Source: JASFQI01 sp050115555 (GTDB taxonomy: Bacteria > Desulfobacterota > DSM-4660 > Desulfatiglandales > HGW-15). Taken from it: a DNA stretch of 11,844 nt. Location of the stretch: NCBI GenBank assembly GCA_050115555.1, contig JASFQI010000135.1, forward strand, positions 1 through 11,844. The letters run 5' to 3'. The position numbers and the translations under genes are program-made. Of this stretch, positions 1 to 5,886 are shown piece after piece (positions within the stretch are counted from its first letter, which is position 1; each line of letters opens with the position of its first letter). The notes beneath the pieces were generated by a model. It did no database searches. It worked only from the letters and a program-made list of their open reading frames with translations, and was not told where the DNA came from.

Positions 1-874
1 GCAGGCTGGCGGCCGCATCGTTGATTCCCGAGGCGTTGCCCGCCGTCACCGTTCCATCCTTCTTGAAGGCGGGACGGAGCTTGGCCATTTTTTCCACGCT
101 CGTGTCCATTGGGCGTTCATCCGTATCAAAGACCACGGGATCGCCTTTGCGCTTGGGGATCACTACCGGCACGATCTCGTCCTTGAACTTTCCGTCGGAA
201 ATGGCCTGGCGCGCCCGTGCGTGACTCAATGCACCGAGCTCATCCTGTTCCTGCCGGGAGATGCCGTACTTCTCCGCAATGTTCTCGGCCGTGATCCCCA
301 TGTGGTACCCGTAAAAGATTTCAAACAGCCCGTCAAAGACCATGAGGTCCACCAGGTCCGTGGCGTTCATCCGGGCACCCCAGCGAGCGGCGGGAAGCGC
401 ATAGGGAATGAGGCTCATGTTCTCCATGCCCCCGGCCAGGATGATGTCGGCCTCGCCCGATTGGATCGCCTGGGCGCCCAGCGCCACGGCCTTCATTCCG
501 GAAGCACAGACCTTGTTCACGGTGAAGCCGTTGGTCTCCTTGGGAATGCCTGCGCGGATCATGGCCTGCCTGCCCACGTTCTGGCCCTGCCCCGCACCCA
601 CCACATTTCCCATGATGACCTCGTCGATCTGGACAGGCTGCAGGCTGTCCTCATAGTCATGGCCTTCCTTTTCCAGATCGACCATGCCGAGCCCTTTGAG
701 GGCGTCCGGCTCGTGGCGGGTCAGGTCCTCCGTGGCCACGGGCCGTACACCCGCCTTCTTCAATGTGTCCTTGAGCACCAGGGCGCCGAGCTGCACGACC
801 GGTGTCGATTTCAGTGTCCCGCCAAAGCTCCCTACCGGAGTTCTCGATCCCGAAACAATCACCACATCTGTCAT
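1..874 (-). CDS. Acetyl-CoA C-acyltransferase (thiolase), 3' end outside window
   Basis: Thiolase of the acetyl-CoA acetyltransferase family, which condenses two acetyl-CoA or cleaves 3-ketoacyl-CoA with CoA in the cytoplasm. The first 291 codons are visible; the C-terminal His and second Cys lie beyond the left edge. The start at 874 follows a good AAGGAGAG ribosome site 8 bases away, and the protein opens MTDVVIVSGSRTPVG as thiolases do. The nucleophile is Cys123 in NKVCASGMKA. GGMENMS (139-145), GYHMG (189-193) and NASGIND (280-286) are also present. Compared with the neighbouring thiolase, whose Cys is residue 88, about 35 extra residues sit at roughly 44-80, between the AGV turn and the DEVIMG strand; they are charged and in frame. 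It lies 111 bases downstream of that paralogue on the same strand, probably in one transcript. Family is certain; substrate chain length is not readable. Confidence 0.95.
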   Translation of the reverse strand, partial: MTDVVIVSGSRTPVGSFGGTLKSTPVVQLGALVLKDTLKKAGVRPVATEDLTRHEPDALKGLGMVDLEKEGHDYEDSLQPVQIDEVIMGNVVGAGQGQNVGRQAMIRAGIPKETNGFTVNKVCASGMKAVALGAQAIQSGEADIILAGGMENMSLIPYALPAARWGARMNATDLVDLMVFDGLFEIFYGYHMGITAENIAEKYGISRQEQDELGALSHARARQAISDGKFKDEIVPVVIPKRKGDPVVFDTDERPMDTSVEKMAKLRPAFKKDGTVTAGNASGINDAAASL

Positions 875-912
875 AGCGTTTTCTCTCCTTGTTCTGTCCG
901 TTGTCCGTGACA

Positions 913-936
913 AAGCGGCCCACATGCGGGCCGCTT
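913..936 (-). other. Perfect 9-bp hairpin between the two thiolase genes
   Basis: AAGCGGCCC (913-921) and GGGCCGCTT (928-936) are exact reverse complements around a 6-base loop. Read in the direction of the thiolases it begins 49 bases after the upstream stop codon and is followed only by TTTG, so it lacks a proper U-tract. It could be a weak or partial terminator that lowers expression of the downstream thiolase, or an RNA-processing or stability element between two genes of one transcript. The stem is seen directly; the role is inferred. Confidence 0.5.
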
Positions 937-985
937 ACCATATCCTTGGATTTCCGTTCTCGAACCCAGGCCTTTCGGCTTTTGC

Positions 986-2176
986 TCACGCCTCGTTGTA
1001 CACCACCAGCGTGACGGCTTCTCCCCCGCCGAGACAGAGGCTGGCCTGTCCGACCTCCACGTCGCGGTCCTTCATGGCATAGATGAGGGTGGTCAACACA
1101 CGGGCCCCGCTGGCCCCGATCGGATGCCCGATCGCCACGGAACCTCCATGGACGTTGACCCTCTCGACATCCAGTCCCAGTTCTCGATTGATGGCCACCG
1201 ACGACGTGCTGAAGGCCTCGTTGATCTCGTGAAGCCCGATGTCTTCGACATTCAGCCCGTCCTTGGCCAGCACCTTGGGAATGGAAAGAATCGGAGCCAC
1301 GAGCACGTACTTCATGTCAATGCCCGCGGCGCCCTGCGCCCCCACCCGCACCAGGGGACGGCACCCCAGGGCCTCGGCTCGCTCCCGGCTCATGACCACC
1401 AAAGCGGATGCGCCGTCGCTGATCTTGGAGGCGTTGCCCGCTGTGGTGAGGCCATCCTTTCGAAAGGCCGGACGAAGCCTGGCCAGCGCTTCCGCGGTGG
1501 TCTTGGGGGGACGCAGAGGAATCTCGTCCACATCGAAGATGCGTGGATCGCCCTTGCGCTGCGGGACCTCCACCGGGAAGATTTCATCCTTGAACTTCCC
1601 CGCCTCCTGGGCCTTCCAGGCCTTTTCATAGGAAGCCAGGGCAAAGGCATCGGCGTCCTCCCGGGTCACCCCGTACTTTTCCGCCACCAGCTCCGAGCTG
1701 ATTCCCATGTGAAAATCATTCACATGGTCCCACAGGCCGTCATGCACCATGCCGTCCACGACCTTGGCGTTGTTCATGCGGTACCCGGTTCGGGCCTTTT
1801 CCATCATGTAGGGACACAGGTTCATGTTCTCCTGCCCGCCCGCCACAACCACCTCGGCATCCCCGCACTGAATGGCCTGCGCAGCGAGCATCACCGCCTT
1901 GAGACCCGATCCGCACACCTTGTTCACAGTGATGGCGCCCACCTCCCATGGCAGTCCCGCCCGGACCATGGTCTGCCGCGCGGGGTTCTGCCCCAGGCCA
2001 TGAGGAAGCACGCTTCCCATGATCACCTCGTCCACGTCCTCGGGTGCCACTCCCGCTCTTGACAGGGCCTCTCGAATGGCAAAAGCGCCCAGGTCGGTCG
2101 CCGAAACGGTGCTCAGGGTTCCTGCAAAGTCTCCCACCGCTGTCCTGCACGCACTCACGATCACCACGTCCCTCAT
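986..2176 (-). CDS. Acetyl-CoA C-acetyltransferase (thiolase)
   Basis: Complete 396-residue thiolase. The catalytic set is intact: acyl-accepting Cys88 in NKVCGSGLKA, NEAF at 319-322, His351 in IGHPIGASGAR and the proton-relay Cys381 in CLGGGEA. These positions and the length nearly match the Zoogloea biosynthetic thiolase (Cys89, His348, Cys378). HDGLWDHVNDFHMG (145-158) is of the acetoacetyl-CoA thiolase type, though longer 3-ketoacyl-CoA substrates cannot be excluded. The start at 2176 is chosen because AAGGAAGGGGGG lies 8 bases upstream and the protein then begins MRDVVIVSACRT; an upstream ATG at 2245 would add 23 residues unlike the family and lies inside the leader hairpin. It is first of the two tandem thiolases and has its own promoter at 2277-2306. 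Pathway (fatty-acid oxidation, syntrophic butyrate-type metabolism or ketone formation) is inferred. Confidence 0.96.
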   Translation of the reverse strand: MRDVVIVSACRTAVGDFAGTLSTVSATDLGAFAIREALSRAGVAPEDVDEVIMGSVLPHGLGQNPARQTMVRAGLPWEVGAITVNKVCGSGLKAVMLAAQAIQCGDAEVVVAGGQENMNLCPYMMEKARTGYRMNNAKVVDGMVHDGLWDHVNDFHMGISSELVAEKYGVTREDADAFALASYEKAWKAQEAGKFKDEIFPVEVPQRKGDPRIFDVDEIPLRPPKTTAEALARLRPAFRKDGLTTAGNASKISDGASALVVMSRERAEALGCRPLVRVGAQGAAGIDMKYVLVAPILSIPKVLAKDGLNVEDIGLHEINEAFSTSSVAINRELGLDVERVNVHGGSVAIGHPIGASGARVLTTLIYAMKDRDVEVGQASLCLGGGEAVTLVVYNEA

Positions 2177-2206
2177 GAAAACAGCCCCCCTTCCTTGGTT
2201 TGGACC

Positions 2207-2248
2207 CGGATGGATTCCCGTCTGAATTACGGGCGGGGATGTCATCCG
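2207..2248 (-). promoter_or_regulatory. Two-tier hairpin in the thiolase mRNA leader
   Basis: CGGATG (2243-2248 complement) pairs with CATCCG (2207-2212 complement), enclosing a second stem CCCGT/ACGGG (2229-2233 with 2217-2221) around a 7-base loop. The structure ends about 10 bases before the thiolase ribosome site and lies downstream of the predicted promoter, so it would be transcribed. It may modulate translation or RNA stability, or its palindromes may be protein-binding sites in DNA. It does not match a riboswitch class I know. Confidence 0.35.
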
Positions 2249-2276
2249 ATACGATCAAGAGATTTCAGCGACGTAG

Positions 2277-2306
2277 AATATATATAGAGGTGAGTTTCCA
2301 AGTCAA
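2277..2306 (-). promoter_or_regulatory. Sigma-70-type promoter for the thiolase pair
   Basis: On the minus strand, TTGACT (complement of 2301-2306) is followed after 18 bases by TATATT (complement of 2277-2282); the overlapping TATATA gives a 16-base spacing. Each box differs from consensus by one or two bases. It sits about 100 bp ahead of the thiolase start in an AT-rich patch, back-to-back with the plus-strand -35 box at 2331. Confidence 0.55.
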
Positions 2307-2330
2307 GCCAAATCCCGGCCCTGTTTTTCC

Positions 2331-2361
2331 TTGACAGAGCAGATAACTTCCCGCTAATTAT
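2331..2361 (+). promoter_or_regulatory. Probable sigma-70 promoter for the aminotransferase
   Basis: A perfect TTGACA at 2331-2336 is followed by the AT-rich run 2355-2362, where AATTAT (2356-2361) matches TATAAT at four positions but at a long 19-base spacing. The -35 box is convincing; the -10 box is uncertain. Transcription from here would give a leader of about 185 bases that contains the repeat pair at 2391-2512. Confidence 0.4.
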
Positions 2362-2390
2362 ACATATTTCGCAATTGAAGCTCACATCGG

Positions 2391-2512
2391 CCCTGCCGTA
2401 GGCGGGATGCGAAATCCCAAGGGACAAAGCATTTTTCTTCCATGAACTTCGCTCGCCACCCCTGCAGTCCCGCCGAAGGCGGCTAAGGAATTTGCGAGCC
2501 AAGCACTTTTTC
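2391..2512. repeat. Pair of imperfect direct repeat units, hairpin-forming (possible dispersed intergenic element)
   Basis: Unit A (2393-2437) and unit B (2469-2512) share the order GCCGnAGGCGG, then a GAAAT/GAATT segment, then AAGCAyTTTTTC. Each opens with a small stem: CTGCC/GGCGG around GTA (2393-2405, one G-T pair) and CCGCC/GGCGG around GAA (2470-2482). Unit A adds GGGAT/ATCCC (2404-2418). GCTCGC (2451-2456) is inverted as GCGAGC (2494-2499), tying the two units together. The 31 bases between them carry no repeat. The pattern resembles REP- or MITE-like intergenic elements; whether it recurs elsewhere in this genome cannot be seen here. It ends 39 bases before the aminotransferase start. 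Confidence 0.45.
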
Positions 2513-2551
2513 AACAAACCCCAGCCTTTTGAAACGAAAGGAAAGGTACTG

Positions 2552-3874
2552 ATGAACCCCCTCGCCCAGGAACTCAACGAACACATCCAGAACGCGAACC
2601 CCCACGTCTACGACATGCTCTCACAGGTGGGGAAACACCTCTTTTTCCCGAAAGGCATCCTCAGCCAGAGCGCCGAGGCCAAGGAGAAGGCCCATCGGTT
2701 CAACGCCACCATAGGCATGGCCACGGAGGAAGGAAAAACCATGCACCTTCCATCGGTGATGGCCTCCCTCTGCGATTTCGAGCCTGAGGACACCCTGACC
2801 TACGCCCCCTCCTTCGGAATCCCGAAGCTTCGGAAGGTATGGAAGGAATCCATTTTTCAAAAGAACCCCTCTCTGGCCGGTGCAGACCTCAGTCTTCCGG
2901 TGGTCACGAACGCCATCACGCACGGTCTGAGCGTCACCGCGGACATGTGGGTGGACCCGGGGGACGTGATCGTGCTGCCGGACAAGATGTGGGGAAATTA
3001 CAACCTGATCTTCGGGGTTCGCAAGGGGGCCCAAATCGTCACCTTTCCCCTGTTTCAGGACGGGGCGGGGTTTCATCTGGATGCCTTCCGCGCGTGTGTG
3101 CAAGAGCAGTCCCAGGGCAGGGACAAGGTCATCGTCATTCTGAACTTCCCGAACAATCCCACGGGGTATTCGCCCACGCCCGAGGAAGCCGAGGGCATTG
3201 CGGAAATCCTCGCGGACGTCGCCAACGGCGGAACCAACGTCGTGGCCGTGACCGACGATGCGTATTTCGGGCTCTTTTATGACGACGAAATCCTCCAGGA
3301 ATCGGTCTTCACGCGATTGATCGGCCGGAGCCCCCGCCTCATGGCTGTCAAACTGGACGGCGCGACCAAGGAGGACTACGTCTGGGGTCTCCGGGTGGGC
3401 TTTGTGACTTACAATGCGCTCGTGGAGCACGATGCCTCTAAATTTTACGAGGCCCTGGAGCGAAAGACGGCGGGCGCTGTACGAGGCTCCATCTCCAATG
3501 CCAGCCGCCTCAGCCAGGCCGTGCACCTTCGGGCCCTTCAATCCGAAGGCTACGCAGGAGAGAAGGAGGAGAAGGTCCGCATCATGAGAGAACGGGCCCG
3601 GGAGGTGAAACGAGTCCTGGCCGACACGCGTTACGCATCCGCCTGGGAAGCCTACCCGTTCAATTCAGGGTACTTCATGTGCCTGCGGCTCAAGACGGTC
3701 GAGGCCGAAACGCTCCGCGTCCACCTCCTGGACCATTACGGGATCGGGCTCATTTCCATCGGCAAAAGCGATCTTCGCGTTGCGTTCTCATGCCTTGAAA
3801 AAGGAGACGTTCAGGAGCTCTTTGACACGGTCCTTCAGGCGGTGCAGGACCTGGAGGCCGAGGACCGTTCTTAG
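2552..3874 (+). CDS. Class I/II fold PLP-dependent aminotransferase, substrate unknown
   Basis: A 440-residue fold-type I aminotransferase that would move an amino group between an amino acid and a 2-oxo acid using pyridoxal phosphate, in the cytoplasm. Visible landmarks: PDKMWGNY (143-150), whose Trp matches the ring-stacking residue of aspartate aminotransferases; NFPNNPTGY (198-206), with the Asn that holds the PLP oxygen; DDAYFG (235-240), with the pyridine-nitrogen Asp; KLDGATKEDYVWGLRVGF (267-284), with the Schiff-base Lys273; and DLRVAF (407-412), with Arg409 as the likely carboxylate anchor. The Lys motif is not the usual SxSKxxGLxGxR. The start at 2552 follows AAAGGAAAGG; an upstream in-frame ATG at 2492 would add 20 residues encoded by the repeat region and is unlikely. 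It stands alone, divergent from the thiolases. The donor substrate cannot be assigned; aromatic or aspartate-like are the first candidates. Confidence 0.9.
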   Translation: MNPLAQELNEHIQNANPHVYDMLSQVGKHLFFPKGILSQSAEAKEKAHRFNATIGMATEEGKTMHLPSVMASLCDFEPEDTLTYAPSFGIPKLRKVWKESIFQKNPSLAGADLSLPVVTNAITHGLSVTADMWVDPGDVIVLPDKMWGNYNLIFGVRKGAQIVTFPLFQDGAGFHLDAFRACVQEQSQGRDKVIVILNFPNNPTGYSPTPEEAEGIAEILADVANGGTNVVAVTDDAYFGLFYDDEILQESVFTRLIGRSPRLMAVKLDGATKEDYVWGLRVGFVTYNALVEHDASKFYEALERKTAGAVRGSISNASRLSQAVHLRALQSEGYAGEKEEKVRIMRERAREVKRVLADTRYASAWEAYPFNSGYFMCLRLKTVEAETLRVHLLDHYGIGLISIGKSDLRVAFSCLEKGDVQELFDTVLQAVQDLEAEDRS

Positions 3875-3884
3875 CCATTTTCCC

Positions 3885-3914
3885 CTTGTCGTGGCGGTTC
3901 CGGCAGGGGACAAG
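3885..3914 (+). terminator. Weak stem-loop after the aminotransferase gene
   Basis: CTTGTC (3885-3890) and GACAAG (3909-3914) can pair around an 18-base loop, 11 bases after the stop codon, with a loose T-rich stretch (GGTTTT, 3922-3927) further on. The stem is short and the U-run is distant, so this is at best a poor intrinsic terminator. Confidence 0.2.
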
Positions 3915-3923
3915 TGTTGCTGG

Positions 3924-3951
3924 TTTTCAACCGTTGTTGTGCTAAGATAAT
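3924..3951 (+). promoter_or_regulatory. Candidate promoter for the GAF sensor kinase
   Basis: TTTTCA (3924-3929) and GATAAT (3946-3951) are separated by 16 bases, matching the sigma-70 consensus at four and five positions. The transcript would carry a small perfect hairpin, GGGCGG/CCGCCC (3957-3962 with 3968-3973), about 35 bases before the start codon. Confidence 0.4.
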
Positions 3952-4007
3952 AAACAGGGCGGAACCCCCGCCCCGTAGTCGCCGCTTTTGAACTGGAATC
4001 GAACGTC

Positions 4008-5858
4008 ATGTGGTGGAAAGAACCTGATCGATTGAGGCAGATGCTTCACCGGGAACCGTGGGCACGGGAACTCCAGGACCACCCGGACTTCTGGCCCCGG
4101 TTGATCGAGTGGATCGAGAACAACGTCCTGTCGGAATTCCTGACCCAGTTTGTCAAGCAAGTCGACGAGATCATCGAAATCAACCCGGAACTCACGGAAC
4201 AGGAAATCCTGGCCAAGGCGACCCACCATATGGTCGACTTCCTTCAAGCCGACTCCGCATCGGTCCGAATCTACGATCCCTATACCGAGCAGATGCTCTC
4301 CTACGGCTCTCATCCCCACAAGGAAGAGACGCGAAAGACGTATATTCCCCTGGATCAGACGGTAGCGGGCGTGGTAGTCAAGACCCGCAAGCCGTATCTG
4401 GTTCCGGACATCCTGCTTGAGGACCTGTACCGCGACAAGAGCGTGGTTTCCGAAAAGGGGGCCCATTCCCTCATGGCCATTCCCGTGGAAATTCCCCGCT
4501 TTTTCCCGCATGAACGGGACGCCGTGGGCGTCATCCAGATCTACTTCCCGGAAAAGGATCGCCACTTCACCACCCTCGAGGTCCAGACCGCGAACGTGAT
4601 GAGCCGGCGACTGAGCTTTGTCATCGCACGCAAGAAAATCCTCTTTATGTACGCGATGAACGAAAAAAAGGATGCCATCGTACGAATCATCTTCAGCAAA
4701 CTGGGCGCCCGTGAAGGCGTCAAGATGAAAGACGTCTTCAACCAGATCATTCCAGAACTCGTGGACATCATCAACCTGGAGAGCACGGCCCTCTTTTCGA
4801 TCACCCAGGATATGCAGAATGCGATTCTGGAAGCGGGTTACCCGGATGCGGTGGGGTATCACGGGATCGGCAAGAGTTTCCCGATCAACAGCGAACCGGC
4901 ATTCGAGCTGATCCTCGGAAAGCGCGAGTACGTCGAGGAGACCCCGTATGAAATCGTGACACCCTCCTACCTCCTGGTCACGGATCCCCAGAAGAGCCTG
5001 CTGGTATCCAATGCAGTCCGGCGCTTTGCAAAATCCCACAACGTCAACTCGATTCTTTACATCCCTCTGAGTGTGGGAGGAGAAATCACCCATTTCATGA
5101 CGTTTGACGCCCTGGACCAGAGAAAGCGATATACGGAAGAAGAAATCGACATCTTTCTGTTTCTGGGACGGGAACTCGTGAAGGCCCAGAGGATGGAGCA
5201 CCTCGACGATACCCTGCACGACTTCAAGAACCCGGCGATCGCCACGGCTGGCTTCGCCCGTCGCTTGAAACAGATGCTTCTGAACCCGGGGGAGGAACGG
5301 GATGAGGCCAAGGTCCGGCGCTATGTGGAGATTCTTCTCGAGGAAACCAGCCGGCTCCAGGAGATGGCCCTGAGCATCTACCAGGTGGGTGAAGAGCAGA
5401 TCGTGAACCTGAGTGATGTGGTCCGATACCGCTTCGAGATCAACGAGGAGGCCATCAAGGAACAGCTTAAGCAAAATGTCGTTCTGTATAATGGTCCGTA
5501 TGAAGACCCCCTCTGCGTCCGCTGCTACCCCATGCACCTCGAACGGGTCCTGGACAATCTCCTGAACAACGCCACCAAGGCGATTCCCCTGAAAGGCGGG
5601 GAGCTTCTCGTTCGCACGTTCCGTGATGAACAATGGGCCTGCGTGGAAATCGCAAACACGGGAGAGATTTCAGAGGAGGATCGGGTCCGGCTTGTCGAGG
5701 GCGAAGGGAGGGGACGCGGAATCTATATCACGCACCGCATCATTCGACTCCTCAAGGGACGCCTTGAAATCCATACCGAAAACGGCACGACCACCCTTCT
5801 CGTTCGGCTTCCGTTGAGCGAGGCGGACATCTCCGGCACCTCGTGCGGGGACGGTTGA
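4008..5858 (+). CDS. Soluble GAF-domain sensor histidine kinase (orphan)
   Basis: A 616-residue protein with no signal peptide or membrane segment, so probably cytosolic. Residues about 60-205 and 240-395 each have the feel of a GAF domain (for example GVIQIYF at 174-180), joined by a helix at 200-235. A dimerisation helix carries LHDFKNPAI (403-411), making His404 the likely phosphorylated residue. The ATPase domain has an N-box DNLLNNATKA (516-525), an NTG motif at 550-552 in place of the classic DxGxG, and GRGRGIYIT (567-575) as G2. Only about 15 residues separate NTG from G2, so the F-box and most of the ATP lid are missing. No response regulator gene lies in this window. The start has a weak ribosome site (TGGAATCG), but no better one precedes the conserved region. 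The signal sensed is unknown. It converges with the PBP1A gene. Confidence 0.87.
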   Translation: MWWKEPDRLRQMLHREPWARELQDHPDFWPRLIEWIENNVLSEFLTQFVKQVDEIIEINPELTEQEILAKATHHMVDFLQADSASVRIYDPYTEQMLSYGSHPHKEETRKTYIPLDQTVAGVVVKTRKPYLVPDILLEDLYRDKSVVSEKGAHSLMAIPVEIPRFFPHERDAVGVIQIYFPEKDRHFTTLEVQTANVMSRRLSFVIARKKILFMYAMNEKKDAIVRIIFSKLGAREGVKMKDVFNQIIPELVDIINLESTALFSITQDMQNAILEAGYPDAVGYHGIGKSFPINSEPAFELILGKREYVEETPYEIVTPSYLLVTDPQKSLLVSNAVRRFAKSHNVNSILYIPLSVGGEITHFMTFDALDQRKRYTEEEIDIFLFLGRELVKAQRMEHLDDTLHDFKNPAIATAGFARRLKQMLLNPGEERDEAKVRRYVEILLEETSRLQEMALSIYQVGEEQIVNLSDVVRYRFEINEEAIKEQLKQNVVLYNGPYEDPLCVRCYPMHLERVLDNLLNNATKAIPLKGGELLVRTFRDEQWACVEIANTGEISEEDRVRLVEGEGRGRGIYITHRIIRLLKGRLEIHTENGTTTLLVRLPLSEADISGTSCGDG

Positions 5859-5886
5859 GCGTCGATTCTCCCCCTGTTACGAGGGC

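Noticed and set aside
1124..2062. Open frame of 312 codons on the plus strand opposite the second thiolase
   Set aside because: Shadow of a fully conserved thiolase, with a His-rich motif-free translation.
2621..3541. Open frame of 306 codons on the minus strand opposite the aminotransferase
   Set aside because: The plus strand has complete PLP-binding motifs; the antisense product resembles nothing and is explained by high third-position GC.
3942..5633. Long open frame (563 codons) on the minus strand opposite the sensor kinase
   Set aside because: It mirrors the kinase codon bias, has no recognisable domain, and the plus strand carries clear GAF, H-box and N-box motifs. Treated as an antisense shadow.
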